This document shows, piece by piece, positions 9,960-20,997 of a stretch of DNA of 64,000 bases (position 1 is the first letter of the stretch; each line of letters opens with the position of its first letter). Source of the DNA: Corynebacterium epidermidicanis (GTDB lineage: Bacteria > Actinomycetota > Actinomycetes > Mycobacteriales > Mycobacteriaceae); the NCBI RefSeq assembly GCF_001021025.1, contig NZ_CP011541.1, positions 1,426,001-1,490,000 of the forward strand, in the 5' to 3' direction. The notes beneath the pieces are model-generated. The model did not search any database. It was not told the DNA's origin and worked only from the letters and a program-made list of their open reading frames with translations. Position numbers and translations under genes: made by a program.

Positions 9960-10397
9960 TTATGCTCCTTCACGTGCTACGGTCGCCCGCAGCGCAAGTT
10001 CGTACCCTTGAATCCCTAAGCCTACGATGACCCCCCGCGCCAGCGGGCTGAGATAGCTGTGTGCTCGGAACGGTTCACGAGCATGCACATTGGAAATATG
10101 GACCTCGATGAACCCAGCACCCCCAGCTACCTCGGCCAACGCGTCACGTAACGCGACCGAGGTGTGTGTGAACCCGCCCGGGTTAATAATGATCGGCCAC
10201 CCGGCGTCGGCAGCCTCATGAACCCAATCGATCAGCTGGCCCTCGTGGTTGCTTTGGCGGCACTCGATGTCCACACCCAGCTCGGTGGCCAGCCGTTCGA
10301 TACCAGTACAGACATCTTCGAGGGTGGTGGCACCATAGATCTCCGGCTCGCGCTTGCCCAGGCGGTTCAAATTCGGGCCATTGAGTACCAGAATCAT
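9960..10397 (-). CDS. aroQ: Type II 3-dehydroquinate dehydratase
   Basis: This enzyme dehydrates 3-dehydroquinate to 3-dehydroshikimate, step three of the shikimate pathway. The 145-residue sequence has the type II motifs [18 protein letters not shown] (with the catalytic Tyr), [29 protein letters not shown] and [14 protein letters not shown]. It overlaps the aroB stop by 4 nt (ATGA), so translation is coupled. The gene is called aroD in some corynebacterial literature. It is the last shikimate gene of this cluster before pepQ. Confidence 0.97.
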   Translation of the reverse strand: MILVLNGPNLNRLGKREPEIYGATTLEDVCTGIERLATELGVDIECRQSNHEGQLIDWVHEAADAGWPIIINPGGFTHTSVALRDALAEVAGGAGFIEVHISNVHAREPFRAHSYLSPLARGVIVGLGIQGYELALRATVAREGA

Positions 10398-11413
10398 CGT
10401 CCATTCCCCTCTCTCGAAATCGCTGCGTAGGCCGCCTGTAGCTCGGCTATGCTGGGTCCGGAGATCCGGGTGGTCTCACCCACGGCCGTGAGTGCGACAA
10501 AGCGGATGTGGCCGTCGCGGTTCTTCTTATCCAGCTGCATGGCGGCCAATAGGTCGTCGAAAAGCCCAAGCCGGTAGGTCACTGGTAGTCCAGCTTTGGT
10601 GAGTAACTCACGTTGCAGGTCGACTACCTCGCTGGCCAATATTCCGCGTGCGTGGGCTAGCTCAGCTTCGAACATCATGCCCACCGCGACTGCGTTGCCG
10701 TGGCGCCAGGAGTAGTTTTCGACCTTTTCGATGGCGTGGCCGAAGGTGTGGCCGTAGTTGAGGACTTCCCGCTCTCCGGCCTCTTTCAAATCCGCCGAGA
10801 CGACCTTGGCTTTGACTGAGATCGCGCGGGCGATAAGTTCCTCGATTGCATCAGTACCCTGAGCAGCAAACACCCGAAGGATTTCCGGATCCGCGATGAA
10901 ACCAGCCTTGATGATCTCAGCCATACCCGAGATGTACTCGGCTTCCGGCAGGGTATCCAAATAGTTCAGCTCAACGAAAACTGCCTCTGGCTCATGGAAG
11001 CTGCCAACGAGATTCTTCCCAGCAGGAGTGTTAATGCCCGTCTTTCCCCCAACTGCAGCATCAACCATGCCGAGCAACGAGGTAGGCACGTGAATGACCG
11101 GGATCCCCCGCATCCACGTAGCAGCAGCGAAGCCAGCGAGATCGGTGGCAGCTCCCCCGCCCAGAGAGACGATGACGTCCCTGCGCCCAAACTCCAGCTC
11201 GGCGAGCCGATCCCAGACAGCGGAAAGCACCTGAACGGACTTGCCTTCCTCGGCATCCGGCACCACGAACTCCGGAAGATCAGCCATGCCGGGCAACTGT
11301 GGTTGGCGGACCAGAAGTGCCTTGCGATCACCGATCTGCGTCACGATGCGTTCGGTCAGGTCGCGTCCTATGTGCACCTCGTACGGGCTGGCGGCGGTCA
11401 CCGAGATCTGCAT
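10394..11413 (-). CDS. aroB: 3-dehydroquinate synthase
   Basis: AroB cyclises DAHP to 3-dehydroquinate using NAD+ and a divalent metal. The 339 residues include the NAD-binding [20 protein letters not shown], the active-site [20 protein letters not shown] and the metal-site [12 protein letters not shown]. It is about 20 residues shorter than many homologues, with the loss apparently in the N-terminal Rossmann region, but all core motifs are present. It lies 17 nt after aroK and overlaps aroQ by 4 nt. Confidence 0.96.
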   Translation of the reverse strand: MQISVTAASPYEVHIGRDLTERIVTQIGDRKALLVRQPQLPGMADLPEFVVPDAEEGKSVQVLSAVWDRLAELEFGRRDVIVSLGGGAATDLAGFAAATWMRGIPVIHVPTSLLGMVDAAVGGKTGINTPAGKNLVGSFHEPEAVFVELNYLDTLPEAEYISGMAEIIKAGFIADPEILRVFAAQGTDAIEELIARAISVKAKVVSADLKEAGEREVLNYGHTFGHAIEKVENYSWRHGNAVAVGMMFEAELAHARGILASEVVDLQRELLTKAGLPVTYRLGLFDDLLAAMQLDKKNRDGHIRFVALTAVGETTRISGPSIAELQAAYAAISREGNGR

Positions 11414-11430
11414 CGTTTTCCTTTTCCCAA

Positions 11431-11952
11431 TTAGTTATGCGTTTCCAAATAGGATAGAACCTCAGCGACCACTTGTTGTGGAGTTCGGTTACTTGTTTTT
11501 GCCCGGAAGCTCGCTACCTCCCGATAAAGGGGGTTCCGGTCCTGCAACAGCTGCAGGTAATGCGCTTGGCGATCATCACTATCCAACACCGGGCGATTGC
11601 TTCCCGACGTCCGCTGCACCCCATCTTCCGCCGATACATCCAGCCAAATGACCTGGTGATCGTCTAGGAGCTCTCTAGTGTGCTCGGTCAAAACCGCACC
11701 GCCACCCAAGCTGACGACACCGGGGCTGGCCAGCGCCTGTTCCACACAAGCCGCCTCGACCTCGCGAAACTTCTGCTCGCCGAGATGCGCAAAAACGTCG
11801 CCACAGGGCTCGCCAAATTGTTGCGCGATCAAGTCGTCTGAATCCACCACTTCTACGGCTAGCGCTCGCGCTAATCGACGAGCAATCGTCGTTTTTCCTG
11901 CCCCGGGAGGGCCCACCAACACGGCCACTGGGCTCTGTGCAGGTTCCGTCAT
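11431..11952 (-). CDS. aroK: Shikimate kinase
   Basis: AroK phosphorylates shikimate at the 3-OH. The 173-residue P-loop kinase has Walker A VGPPGAGKTTIARRLA (13-28), the shikimate-binding DSDDLI, SLGGGAVL, and a lid Arg region around RTSGSNRPVL. The start ATG directly follows the aroC stop codon with no spacer, so the genes are translationally linked. Length and motif order are normal. Confidence 0.97.
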   Translation of the reverse strand: MTEPAQSPVAVLVGPPGAGKTTIARRLARALAVEVVDSDDLIAQQFGEPCGDVFAHLGEQKFREVEAACVEQALASPGVVSLGGGAVLTEHTRELLDDHQVIWLDVSAEDGVQRTSGSNRPVLDSDDRQAHYLQLLQDRNPLYREVASFRAKTSNRTPQQVVAEVLSYLETHN

Positions 11953-13155
11953 CTAAAACTCCAACCGTTGTTCCACGGCAGCAAGATATCCTGCGATGTT
12001 TCGCTTTGTTTCTTCGAGGCTATCGCCGCCAAATTTCGCCAGCACTGCGCGGGCTAATACCAATGCGACCATGGCTTCTGCGACCACTCCGGCTGCGGGT
12101 ACTGCACATACATCGCTGCGTTGATGAATTGCGTTAGCAGCATCTCCCGATGCCATGTCGATGGTGCGCAATGCGCGCGGCACAGTAGAGATGGGCTTCA
12201 TCGCGGCGCGGACTACCAAAGCTTCCCCATTCGTCATGCCACCTTCCAAGCCACCAGCACGATTGCTCAAACGCTTGACTTGGCCGTCTTCTCGCATGAT
12301 CTGATCGTGTGCCTGGGAACCACGCAGGCGCGCTTGCGCGAAACCATCGCCGATCTCTACACCCTTGATAGCTTGGATACCCATCAACGCGGACGCTAGT
12401 TGGGCGTCGAGTCTTAGGTCCCCAGCCACATGCGTACCCAAGCCGACTGGTAGCCCGTGGACCACGATTTCTACGACACCACCAAGGGTATCGCCAGCCT
12501 TCTTCGCAGCATCGATCTCTGCCACCATGGCAGCCTCAGCATCCTTGCCAAACGCCCGAACGGGTGAAGCATCAATCGCTTCTGCGTCGTCGATAGTAGG
12601 CAACGGCCCCGCGTATGGCTCTGAGGCACCAATCGAGATGACATGAGAGACCACATGGACTCCCAATGCCTCGACGAGGAAATTGCGGGCCAAAGTTGCC
12701 GCGGCCACCCGAGCTGCAGTTTCACGAGCGGAAGCGCGCTCGAGCACATTGCGGGCATCATCAAAGTCGTACTTCAACATGCCGGAATAGTCAGCATGTC
12801 CCGGCCGAGGGCGCGTCAAGCGAGCGCCACGGCCAGAAGCAAATGCAGCCTCAATCTCTGGGTCCGCCTGATCAACAGGGTCCGCGGACATGATCGTGGT
12901 CCACTTTGGCCATTCGGTATTGCCGATCATGATGGCCACGGGACTGCCGAGTGTCTTACCCAGACGCACGCCGCTGAGCAGCGTGACTTCGTCGGCCTCA
13001 AACTTCATTCGGGCACCACGACCATAGCCAAGACGGCGACGTGCCAATTGTTTGGCGACCTCAACGCTGGACAGTGATACACCCGCCGGCATGTTTTCCA
13101 CCATGGCGATGAGTGCTTGACCGTGCGATTCCCCTGCTGTTGTCCATTGAAGCAT
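11953..13155 (-). CDS. aroC: Chorismate synthase
   Basis: AroC converts EPSP to chorismate with reduced FMN. Start ATG 13155 ([20 protein letters not shown]) is chosen because the family begins with this sequence; an open frame reaches further upstream to 13194 without homology. The 400-residue product contains [28 protein letters not shown] and [11 protein letters not shown], the FMN/EPSP signatures. It is the first of the contiguous aroC-aroK-aroB-aroQ block, 22 nt after a prepilin-peptidase gene. Confidence 0.97.
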   Translation of the reverse strand: MLQWTTAGESHGQALIAMVENMPAGVSLSSVEVAKQLARRRLGYGRGARMKFEADEVTLLSGVRLGKTLGSPVAIMIGNTEWPKWTTIMSADPVDQADPEIEAAFASGRGARLTRPRPGHADYSGMLKYDFDDARNVLERASARETAARVAAATLARNFLVEALGVHVVSHVISIGASEPYAGPLPTIDDAEAIDASPVRAFGKDAEAAMVAEIDAAKKAGDTLGGVVEIVVHGLPVGLGTHVAGDLRLDAQLASALMGIQAIKGVEIGDGFAQARLRGSQAHDQIMREDGQVKRLSNRAGGLEGGMTNGEALVVRAAMKPISTVPRALRTIDMASGDAANAIHQRSDVCAVPAAGVVAEAMVALVLARAVLAKFGGDSLEETKRNIAGYLAAVEQRLEF

Positions 13156-13177
13156 GTGGTCATTGTCGCATAAGTGG

Positions 13178-13618
13178 CTAAGCCAAAGACACAAAAACCC
13201 CCTTTAGGTAGGCCCCCGACTCAAGATCACCCACAAAACTAGGCGCCAGAAAGGTAGCGACGAGCATCGAGGGCCCATGGGGCAAACGCCTCCGACGAGT
13301 AACCACGCCTATGAGCACTGTCGTCACGCTCGCCAATGTGACCGCGCACCACCAGACCACCAAACCGTGCGAGGCAGCGACCACCCCCAAGCTCAACGCA
13401 AGTTTTACATCCCCACCACCGGTGCGCCCCAGCAAGTAGAGAGCCGCCCACCCCACACCTCCGGCCACCGTCCACGGACAATTCACTGCAGCTAGGGCAA
13501 TTGTTATCATCGCGGCTGGTACAGTCAGCCAGTTGGGCAGGCGCTGAAAGCAAACGTCATAGCCACACAGTGCCGTGGCCCAGACAATGATCCCCGAAAA
13601 TAAAAGTGTCTCCCCCAC
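13178..13618 (-). CDS. A24-family prepilin peptidase (peptidase domain only)
   Basis: This 146-residue multi-pass membrane protein matches the C-terminal peptidase domain of type IV prepilin peptidases. The two catalytic aspartates lie in [13 protein letters not shown] and in [19 protein letters not shown] is also characteristic. The N-terminal methylase domain of Gram-negative PilD is absent, as in most actinobacterial versions. No pilin or secretion-ATPase genes are nearby, so its substrate is unknown. The start codon is probably GTG 13618. It is wedged between aroE (5 nt) and aroC (22 nt), a conserved actinobacterial arrangement. Confidence 0.85.
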   Translation of the reverse strand: MGETLLFSGIIVWATALCGYDVCFQRLPNWLTVPAAMITIALAAVNCPWTVAGGVGWAALYLLGRTGGGDVKLALSLGVVAASHGLVVWWCAVTLASVTTVLIGVVTRRRRLPHGPSMLVATFLAPSFVGDLESGAYLKGVFVSLA

Positions 13619-13623
13619 GCTGG

Positions 13624-14385
13624 TTAGTGTATCCGCAACGCCTCCTCCAACGCAGCGAACATCTCCGCCTGTGGGGCCCTCTTGCCAGTAAACAACTCGA
13701 ACTGAGCGAAAGCTTGATGCGCCAGCATGATGTGCCCACCCACGGCCTGGGGGGCCCGACGGACCAATTCGGTGGGCCAGGGGTCGTAGATCACATCGAA
13801 CACTGGCGCATGCGGAATTAAATCCGGTAGCGACCGAGACGGCACAGTGTTGATGATGAGGTCACCGTCCAGGTCGCCAGCGTCCAGCGGCTGCCAAGTA
13901 ATCTCGACATCAGCGACCTCAGCTAGTTCGGCAGCGCGATCAGTACGGTTATGCACGTTGATCTTGCTGACACCTAACTGCGACAGGGCCCAAACCACTG
14001 CTCGCGCCGTGCCACCTGCACCCAACAGCGTCACTTCGCGAAACTCCCCGCCAAGCTCCGCCAATGCACCCAAGACGCCGAGGCCATCGGTGTTGTCAGC
14101 CAGCCAGCCGTCGTCAAGGCGCACCAGGGTGTTCGCCGAACCGATCGCACGCGCCCGATCTGTGGCCCGATCTGCAAACGCGAGGGCGGCGAACTTGCCT
14201 GGCATCGTGACAGAAAAACCCGCGTGATCTGCGTGCTTTGCAACGAGCCCCGGCAACTCCTCCGCGGTGCATTCAATTGCGTGATATCGCCAGTCGAGTC
14301 CAAGAGCAGCGTAGCCTGCGTTATGCAAAACGGGTGACAACGAATGGCTGATGGGACTGCCGAGGACTGCCGCGAGCTGCGTCAT
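13624..14385 (-). CDS. aroE: Shikimate dehydrogenase
   Basis: AroE reduces 3-dehydroshikimate to shikimate with NADPH. Start ATG 14385 (MTQLAAVLGSPISHSLSPVL) is supported by AAGGAAG upstream and by homology; the open frame extends to 14463 without conserved sequence. The 253-residue protein has the substrate loop SPISHSLSP, a Lys in the TMPGKFAAL motif, NTDGLGVLGAL, and the nucleotide-binding LLGAGGTARAV. It lies between mltG and the A24 peptidase gene in the leftward cluster. Confidence 0.95.
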   Translation of the reverse strand: MTQLAAVLGSPISHSLSPVLHNAGYAALGLDWRYHAIECTAEELPGLVAKHADHAGFSVTMPGKFAALAFADRATDRARAIGSANTLVRLDDGWLADNTDGLGVLGALAELGGEFREVTLLGAGGTARAVVWALSQLGVSKINVHNRTDRAAELAEVADVEITWQPLDAGDLDGDLIINTVPSRSLPDLIPHAPVFDVIYDPWPTELVRRAPQAVGGHIMLAHQAFAQFELFTGKRAPQAEMFAALEEALRIH

Positions 14386-14413
14386 TGGTTCTTCCTTTTG
14401 GAGCGAGGTCGGC

Positions 14414-15571
14414 CTAACGAGCGCTATCAAGCACACCGTTGTCAATGGAACGCTGGGTGTCACGCTGATGCGCCTCGAAATCGCGGTTAAACACCGTCGT
14501 CCCTTGCTTGTCGATTGTCACAAAGAATAGCCAGTCGCCAGCGGCTGGATTCTCCATGGACTTGAGGGCCTTCTCCGAGGCAGAGGCAATGGGAGTCTCC
14601 GGCAGTCCGTCCTTGGCGTAGGTGTTCCACGGGGTAACGCGCTTGCGATCCTCATCGCGGGTGGCAACCTCCTGCTCGGGCAGGCCGTAGTTGACCGTGG
14701 AATCGAATTCCAGCCGCATAGGTTCCTTCAAGCGGTTCAGGATCACGCGCGCAACCTTGTCGAAGTCGCCAGCTGGTGCTTCCCGTTCCACCAGGGAAGC
14801 TGCGGTGAGCACCTCGTACGGGGTCAAACCCACAGCCTGTGCACGAGCAACAATGTCAGTCTTGGCGTATTGCTCCGCAGAACGAGTCACCAAATCCTTG
14901 AGGATGCTCTGCGCATCGTGCTCCGGATTGATCACGTACTGACCCGGTGCAATTAAGCCTTCCAGGCGCTTCGGATCATTTCCGCGCTTATTGACTGCTT
15001 CCAATGCCCACTGTGGAACACCCAGGCTTACCGGATCCGCTGTGGACGCCACACGTTCAAGATCTGCTACTTTAACGCACTTACTGCCGTTCTTGCAGGT
15101 AACCTGCTCAATCGAGGAGTAAATTCCCTTCCGGGTTTGGCCACCGATCACGCGGACGTCGGAAAGCGTTTGCCCGCCTGGGATCTGCAGCAATTCAACT
15201 GCGTTCTTTGGATCCACCAGCGCAGCAACCGCGGACTCGGCGCTCATGCCTTCTTGTAAGCGATAGAAGCCGGGCTTTACCGACGCCGCCTTGGAGTTCG
15301 CTCCCGCTGCCTTTTGGAAAGCCGCATTGGACTTGACCACGCCTTTGTCCACCAGGGTTGGGCCCAGCTCGGAAACTGTAGAGCCTTCCGAAATCTCCAC
15401 CATCACCGAATTGCCGTTGCCAGCACCCGAATAGTCGCCTGGTCCTGGAGGGTTCGCGCGCATGTAGCCCACCGTAATGACGGAGCCAATCATCAGCAAC
15501 AATGCTGCTACAAGTACCGCCAGGCCGCGCTCCCGGCGCTTGCGGTACTTAGGTTCCATTCGACGCTGCAT
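14414..15571 (-). CDS. mltG: Endolytic murein transglycosylase MltG (YceG-like)
   Basis: MltG cuts nascent glycan strands and probably sets their length. The 385-residue protein has a basic N-terminus (KYRKRRERG), one membrane anchor (about 16-37) and an extracytoplasmic YceG domain. The catalytic Glu is in TAASLVEREAPAGDFDKVAR (about 256-275), followed by ILNRLKEPMRLEFDSTVNYG. It starts 3 nt after the ruvX stop codon, and the order ruvX-mltG-aroE is conserved in actinobacteria. Confidence 0.93.
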   Translation of the reverse strand: MQRRMEPKYRKRRERGLAVLVAALLLMIGSVITVGYMRANPPGPGDYSGAGNGNSVMVEISEGSTVSELGPTLVDKGVVKSNAAFQKAAGANSKAASVKPGFYRLQEGMSAESAVAALVDPKNAVELLQIPGGQTLSDVRVIGGQTRKGIYSSIEQVTCKNGSKCVKVADLERVASTADPVSLGVPQWALEAVNKRGNDPKRLEGLIAPGQYVINPEHDAQSILKDLVTRSAEQYAKTDIVARAQAVGLTPYEVLTAASLVEREAPAGDFDKVARVILNRLKEPMRLEFDSTVNYGLPEQEVATRDEDRKRVTPWNTYAKDGLPETPIASASEKALKSMENPAAGDWLFFVTIDKQGTTVFNRDFEAHQRDTQRSIDNGVLDSAR

Positions 15572-15574
15572 TGC

Positions 15575-16066
15575 TTAGCCTTTCGCGAGATTGGTATTTC
15601 GTGTGTCTAGCCAGGTTTGCAGAATTTCTACGGCAGCCACTTGGTCAATGATGTGTCTGGAATTCTTCGTCGTCCGCCCCGCCGCATGCAGCGAGTTCAT
15701 CGCGGCGACCGTGGTCAGGCGTTCATCTGCCATCCGGACCGGGAAATTGCCACCCATACGACGGTTGATGCGGAACGCGATTTCTTTAGCATGTTTTACG
15801 CTCACCGAGCCGTTTCCTTTAAGGTCGCGCGGCAAACCGACGACTACCTCAACGATCTCGTTTTCCTCAATGAGTTCGATGAGCCTGTCAATATCACCCT
15901 TATCCCGGTCCTTTAAACCAGTTTCGCGACACACAGTCTCAAGGGGCATCGCCAGCGTAGCCATGCGATCGGAATAGGCCACACCAATGCGGGCGGTACC
16001 TACGTCCACACCAAGACGACGCCCAGGGCCTGGGTCGTTCTCGCCGGGAATGTCGGGTTCTACCAC
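15575..16066 (-). CDS. ruvX: Putative pre-16S rRNA nuclease / Holliday junction resolvase-like YqgF
   Basis: The 163-residue RNase H-fold protein carries the family motifs [43 protein letters not shown] and [17 protein letters not shown]. YqgF proteins are implicated in 16S rRNA 5' processing and possibly junction resolution. The GTG start at 16066 has AGAGGA 9 nt upstream. It is the first gene of the leftward cluster that continues to nusB; a 730-nt non-coding stretch with a mobile element separates it from alaS. Confidence 0.93.
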   Translation of the reverse strand: MVEPDIPGENDPGPGRRLGVDVGTARIGVAYSDRMATLAMPLETVCRETGLKDRDKGDIDRLIELIEENEIVEVVVGLPRDLKGNGSVSVKHAKEIAFRINRRMGGNFPVRMADERLTTVAAMNSLHAAGRTTKNSRHIIDQVAAVEILQTWLDTRNTNLAKG

Positions 16067-16450
16067 GTCACGCTGTCCTCTCCCTCATCGCTTTATTCAA
16101 CCTAACTGTTTTTCCAGGGCTTCGGGGAGACTACGCCCCGCGTGTCATGGACTTTTTGAAGATCTCGGAGCCACTACGCGAATTAATACGAGCTGTTGAA
16201 CGCAATGACAGCTATATCGTCGAATTGTGCGGGAATTGATACCGCGAAGTTGAGGTCGGTGCCATTAGCTCGTGATACTTGGCCACACCAAAGCAGCACT
16301 AACTTACCCAAAAGTGGCCCTTGAGTGCGGTGAAATTCGCCGCAGGGACTTCCGTGACTCCGCGCCGACGGCAACCCTCTTGGTGGCACCACCCAACTTT
16401 CGCCGATTGCCTTGAGATTGCCCAAAATGAGGCGCATTCCGTGGCTACTT
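16067..16450. other. Intergenic stretch between ruvX and a MITE; no convincing gene
   Basis: This 384-nt stretch upstream of ruvX should carry its promoter. An 84-codon minus-strand frame (16437-16183) has no good ribosome-binding site and I recognise nothing in it. On the plus strand a 30-codon frame from ATG 16147 (MDFLKISEPLRELIRAVERN...) looks protein-like but stops early. Both could be gene remnants. No clear terminator or RNA fold was found. Confidence 0.4.
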
Positions 16451-16713
16451 GGGGTAAGTAAAGAAAAGTGTGTCTCTGCTGCGTGATTTCCGCAGCGTTG
16501 TGGGCCTGAAGCCAGTGTTTACTGTTGTCTGGGAGCCGTAGCCCGCTCGATGTCGTCCCTTCGGTGTAGTCGGACTACCGCTGTGGGATTTTATTCATTA
16601 AAAAACGCTGCTCTACGTAGTCGGACTACGCCGAAGCGACGACATAGCACTTATGCAGCACACCCGCACCGCCGACGACACACCGACCGGACACACTGTT
16701 ATTGGCTTAACCC
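16451..16713 (+). mobile_element. MITE-like 263-bp element, copy 1
   Basis: The element begins GGGGTAAGTAAAGAAAAGTG and ends in the complement of a related but worn repeat (GGCTTAACCC). Its interior holds two 29-nt arms (16550-16578 and 16617-16645) that pair around a 38-nt loop, each containing the palindrome GTAGTCGGACTAC. It shares length and layout with the copies at 32178, 36302 (inverted) and 53973. The 8-bp flanks differ, so a target duplication is no longer visible. It lies just beyond the alaS terminator. Confidence 0.85.
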
Positions 16714-16729
16714 GCAAAGGCACTTATCG

Positions 16730-16773
16730 CAACAAAACAAGACCCCGACCCACCAAGAATGGCGAGCCGGGGT
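16730..16773 (-). terminator. Terminator after alaS
   Basis: On the minus strand ACCCCG (16773-16768) pairs with CGGGGT (16747-16742) around a loop that itself contains a GGCG/CCACC partial stem. A T-rich run, TCTTGTTTTGTT, follows. It begins 24 nt past the alaS stop codon. Confidence 0.7.
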
Positions 16774-16797
16774 AGACAATGCCCTTAGGCGCTAGAG

Positions 16798-19464
16798 TTA
16801 CAGCTTTTCCAGCTCGGACTTGACTGCCTCGAAACCTGCAGCGAGACCGTTCGCGTTAGTACCGGAACCTTGAGCCATATCTGGCTTTCCACCGCCACGG
16901 CCATTCACGAACTCGCCAACGACCTTGACTAGGTCACCGGACTTCACTCCTCGGCTCACCGCAGCAGGCGTAGCAGCAACGATATATGGTGCCTTTTCGC
17001 CGTCTTGGACGCCGAGGACGATAACAGCCGCCGAACCCGCAAGCTTGTCTTTCATCTCGGTAGCAATCGTGCGCAGGTCAGACGCTGCTACACCTGCGGG
17101 CAGTTGCGCGGCCACGACGCGGAATCCATTCACGTCGTGCGCGGCTTCCACATATTTCATGGACTTCGCAGCCAATTCGCGACGACGCAAATCTGACAGT
17201 TCCTTCTCCGCTTGCTTAAGCTTCTCACTCAGCTGCGCGATGCGTTCTGGAAGTTCCTCGGTCGGTGCCTTCATGCTCGCCGCTAGTCCAGCTGCCAAAG
17301 CCCGCTCCTTCGAGAGGTATTGGAAACTATCCAAGCCCGAGTACGCCTCAATGCGACGCACACCCGAACCCACAGAGGACTCGCCCAGAACCGCGATCGG
17401 ACCGACCTGCGCGGCATGATCGACGTGCGTGCCGCCACACAGTTCCATGGAGAACGGGCCACCAATTTCGACGAGGCGCACGCGGGAGCCGTAGTTTTCA
17501 CCAAAGAGAGCCATCGCACCCATGGCCTTGGCCTCATCAAGCGACGTCTCGATCGTATTTACTTGCCAGTCGGTATCGACCGCCTGGTTCGCAATGTATT
17601 CGATTTCCTTCAGCTGCTCCGGGGTCAGCGCCTCTGTGTAGTTGAAGTCGAATCGCAGGTATCCCGGCTTGTTCATCGAACCGGCCTGCACGGCCGTTGG
17701 GCCGAGAACCTGACGCAAGGCTGCATGGATCAGGTGCGTTCCGGTGTGCGCTTGGCGAGCCGCGTGTCGCCACTGCTTATCGACGCTAGCGGTGACACTG
17801 TGTCCGATGGCGAGGTCGCCCCCTTCGACAACCGCCTTATGCACCCAAAGCTTCTTGCCGATTTTCTGCACGTCGTTGACGACCAGGCGGGCGTCACCTG
17901 CGACGATCAAGCCACGGTCGCCGAGCTGGCCACCTGCCTCTGCATACATCGGGGTGACATCCAAAATCACTTCGACTTCTTGGCCGGCAGTGGCCACAGA
18001 GAGCTTTTCGCCACCTGCAACCATGCCCAAGACCTTGGCTTCGCTTTCTAGGTTGTCGTAACCAACAAAGTCTGTGGGGTGCTCGTCCACCCATTCACGG
18101 TAGATGCTGAGGTCGGTGTGGCCATGCTTCTTCGCTTGGGAGTCTGCCTTAGCGCGTGCCTTTTGTTCGGCCATCAGGGAGTGGAAGCCGGCTTCATCGA
18201 CCTTAAGTCCGGCCTCGGCGGCCATTTCGAGAGTGAGGTCGATGGGGAATCCGTAAGTATCGTGCAGCGCAAACGCTTCTGCGCCGTTGAGCTCAGTGCC
18301 TCCGGCAGCTTTCACTGCTGCCGCGGCGTCGTCGAAAAGCTTGGTGCCGGACTCGAGGGTACGCAGGAAGGCCTTTTCTTCGTTGATCGCAACGTTGAGG
18401 ATGCGTTCGCGGGACCCAGCGATCTCTGGGTAAGACGGGGTCATCGTGTCCATGATCGTGTTCATGAACTGGGCCATCGTCTCCCCCTGTGCTCCGAGGA
18501 GACGCGCGGAGCGGATGATGCGGCGCAGCAGTCGTCGCAAGATGTAGCCACGTCCTTCATTGCCGGGGGTAACGCCGTCGAGGATGAGCATCATTGCGGT
18601 GCGGGAGTGATCGGCGATGACGCGGAATCGAATGTTGTTTTGTGCGTCAGTGCCGTAGGTTGCACCAGTGAGCTGTTCAGCGATGTCGATGACTGGGCGC
18701 AACAAATCGGTCTCGTAGACATTATCTACGCCTTGGAGCAGGCAGGCGATGCGCTCCACGCCCATGCCGGTGTCGATGTTCTTCTTCGGCAGCGGGCCGA
18801 TGATCTCGAAGTTGTCTTTGCCGATGCCTTCGCCTCGTTCATTCTCCATGAACACCAGGTTCCACACTTCGAGGTAGCGGTTGTCATCGGCAATCGGACC
18901 GCCGTCTTTTCCGTACTCCGGGCCACGGTCGTAATAGATTTCGGAGCAGGGTCCGCACGGCCCTGGCACGCCCATCGACCAATAGTTATCGGCCATGCCT
19001 AGGCGCTGAATGCGCTCAGCTGGGACGCCGACTTGCTTTTCCCAGATCTCGGCAGCTTCATCGTCATCGAGGTAGACGGTGACCCACAGTCGCTCTGGGT
19101 CGAAACCGTAACCACCCTCGGAGATGGGGTTCGTCAACAGGCTCCATGCGTGCTTGATGGCGCCTTCTTTGAAGTACTGGCCGAAGGAAAAGTTACCTGC
19201 CATCTGGAAGAAGGTGTTGTGTCGGGTCGTGATACCCACTTCTTCGATGTCGAGGGTACGCACGCACTTTTGAATCGACGTCGCCGTGCCGTTCGGAAAC
19301 GGTGGGTTTTGTTGCCCAAGGAAGTAAGGCTTAAAAGGAACCATACCGGCGTTAACAAACAGCAGGTTGGGGTCATCCAGGATCAACGATGCGCTAGGTA
19401 CCGCGGTGTGCCCGGCGTTGACGAAGTGCTGAGTGAAGCGTTCCCGAATTTCATGGGTCTGCAC
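16798..19464 (-). CDS. alaS: Alanyl-tRNA synthetase
   Basis: AlaRS charges tRNA-Ala and edits mischarged Ser/Gly. The 888-residue protein shows the class II core at the N-terminus ([30 protein letters not shown]), the editing-domain zinc motifs [11 protein letters not shown] and [10 protein letters not shown], and a C-terminal region ending in the AlaRS-typical [12 protein letters not shown]. The GTG start at 19464 has GAGGA 7 nt upstream. It stands 95 nt after rarA and ends at its own terminator. Confidence 0.98.
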   Translation of the reverse strand: MQTHEIRERFTQHFVNAGHTAVPSASLILDDPNLLFVNAGMVPFKPYFLGQQNPPFPNGTATSIQKCVRTLDIEEVGITTRHNTFFQMAGNFSFGQYFKEGAIKHAWSLLTNPISEGGYGFDPERLWVTVYLDDDEAAEIWEKQVGVPAERIQRLGMADNYWSMGVPGPCGPCSEIYYDRGPEYGKDGGPIADDNRYLEVWNLVFMENERGEGIGKDNFEIIGPLPKKNIDTGMGVERIACLLQGVDNVYETDLLRPVIDIAEQLTGATYGTDAQNNIRFRVIADHSRTAMMLILDGVTPGNEGRGYILRRLLRRIIRSARLLGAQGETMAQFMNTIMDTMTPSYPEIAGSRERILNVAINEEKAFLRTLESGTKLFDDAAAAVKAAGGTELNGAEAFALHDTYGFPIDLTLEMAAEAGLKVDEAGFHSLMAEQKARAKADSQAKKHGHTDLSIYREWVDEHPTDFVGYDNLESEAKVLGMVAGGEKLSVATAGQEVEVILDVTPMYAEAGGQLGDRGLIVAGDARLVVNDVQKIGKKLWVHKAVVEGGDLAIGHSVTASVDKQWRHAARQAHTGTHLIHAALRQVLGPTAVQAGSMNKPGYLRFDFNYTEALTPEQLKEIEYIANQAVDTDWQVNTIETSLDEAKAMGAMALFGENYGSRVRLVEIGGPFSMELCGGTHVDHAAQVGPIAVLGESSVGSGVRRIEAYSGLDSFQYLSKERALAAGLAASMKAPTEELPERIAQLSEKLKQAEKELSDLRRRELAAKSMKYVEAAHDVNGFRVVAAQLPAGVAASDLRTIATEMKDKLAGSAAVIVLGVQDGEKAPYIVAATPAAVSRGVKSGDLVKVVGEFVNGRGGGKPDMAQGSGTNANGLAAGFEAVKSELEKL

Positions 19465-19559
19465 GAGGGCGTCCTCTTTTCCGATTTGCGAATAGTCGAT
19501 TGCCTACTTTACCCGGTCTAGTCGCCGGGCTTAACACACACATGCCAAACTGCGTTGGC

Positions 19560-20957
19560 TTAACTGTCGCCGCGAACGATCCTACGCAGGCGCCCCAAAA
19601 AGTCATGCAGTCGCTGCTCTGCCCCATGTGTGGTGGGGTGGTAATACACCGCCGTATCTAGCCCTTCGGGGATGTAGCGCTGAGCGACGACCCCGCGAGG
19701 ATCATCGTGTGGGTACTTATAGCCCACCGCGCGGCCCATCTTCTTGGCTCCTTCATAATGCCCGTCCCGCAAATGAGCTGGCACCGGATAGGCTTTCCCC
19801 TGGCGTACGTCGGCAAGCGCGGAGAAAATCGCAGTAGTAACGGCGTTGGATTTCGCCGCGGTGGCCAAGTGAATTGTTGCGTGCGCGAGCGTCAATTGAG
19901 CTTCGGGCATGCCGATGAATTGCACTGCTTGATGCGCAGCAACGGCCGTAGACAGCGCGGTGTTATCGGCCAGCCCTATGTCCTCGCTGGCCAAAATCAC
20001 TAGTCTTCGCGCGATGAACCGCGGGTCCTCGCCGGCGTCGATCATGCGGGCCAAATAGTGCAACGCCGCATCGACGTCCGAGCCACGGATCGATTTGATG
20101 AATGCGCTGGTTACGTCGTAATGCTCGTCGCCGTCCCGGTCATAGCGAGTCACGGCGCGGTTGATGTTTTCAGCAACTAGTGCTGCGGTAAGCTTCCCGC
20201 CGTCCGGCACGGCCTCCGAGGCGGCATCAAGGTACGTCAATGCTCGGCGGGCATCCCCGCCGGCAAGCTGGACCAGGTTGGCGATGGCTTCGTCGGTTGC
20301 GCGGATACGATTGGCCAGCCCCCGTTCATCCACAAGCGCCCGCCGCAGCACCTCAGTCAATGCCTCAGTGTCCAAGGAATGCAGCTCGATGAGTAGAGAA
20401 CGTGATAGCAGTGGGGCCACCACGGAAAAGGACGGGTTTTCCGTGGTCGCTGCCACCAAAAGCACGGTTCGATTTTCCACCGCGGCCAGCAACGCATCTT
20501 GTTGAGTCTTGGAAAACCGGTGCACCTCATCGATGAAGAGCACGGTTCTGATGCCGTGAATGAGATCGCGGCGAGCATCCGCGATCACACTGCGTACTTC
20601 CTTGACCCCAGAGTTAAGCGCCGACAGACCCACAAAATTGTGACCGGTAGCAGCACTGACCAAGGATGCAATCGTAGTCTTACCAGTGCCAGGAGGCCCA
20701 TAGAGGATGACCGATGCTTCCCCGGAGCCTTCCACCAGACGTCGCAAAGGCTTGCCCGGGCCCAAAATATGGTCCTGGCCCACCACTTCTTCGAGGCTCC
20801 GTGGGCGCATGCGCACCGCCAAAGGGGCATCGTGGCTGGGGTGGAAATAGTCCTGGCTGTGAGAGCTGTGCGTGCGACCCGCTGCGGCGTCGTTATGGCT
20901 GTTCGGACCAGGGGTTTCCGCGGAAGGAAACAGCGAATCTTGGTTCACAACCAACAC
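19560..20957 (-). CDS. rarA: Replication-associated recombination protein A (RarA/MgsA AAA+ ATPase)
   Basis: RarA is a clamp-loader-like ATPase that acts at stalled forks with single-strand binding protein. The 465-residue sequence has Walker [15 protein letters not shown] (about 85-98), Walker [11 protein letters not shown] (139-148), sensor [10 protein letters not shown] and the MgsA C-terminal domain ([33 protein letters not shown]). The N-terminus is uncertain: GTG at 20957 or GTG at 20948 (VNQDSLFPS) are both plausible. Confidence 0.94.
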   Translation of the reverse strand: MLVVNQDSLFPSAETPGPNSHNDAAAGRTHSSHSQDYFHPSHDAPLAVRMRPRSLEEVVGQDHILGPGKPLRRLVEGSGEASVILYGPPGTGKTTIASLVSAATGHNFVGLSALNSGVKEVRSVIADARRDLIHGIRTVLFIDEVHRFSKTQQDALLAAVENRTVLLVAATTENPSFSVVAPLLSRSLLIELHSLDTEALTEVLRRALVDERGLANRIRATDEAIANLVQLAGGDARRALTYLDAASEAVPDGGKLTAALVAENINRAVTRYDRDGDEHYDVTSAFIKSIRGSDVDAALHYLARMIDAGEDPRFIARRLVILASEDIGLADNTALSTAVAAHQAVQFIGMPEAQLTLAHATIHLATAAKSNAVTTAIFSALADVRQGKAYPVPAHLRDGHYEGAKKMGRAVGYKYPHDDPRGVVAQRYIPEGLDTAVYYHPTTHGAEQRLHDFLGRLRRIVRGDS

Positions 20958-20997
20958 CTACCAATCACGACGTGTGAATCTCCAGTCAAGACTGGAG

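Noticed and set aside
18079..19002. 307-codon open frame antisense to alaS
   Set aside because: Overlaps the conserved AlaRS catalytic core on the other strand and shows no domain or ribosome-binding site.
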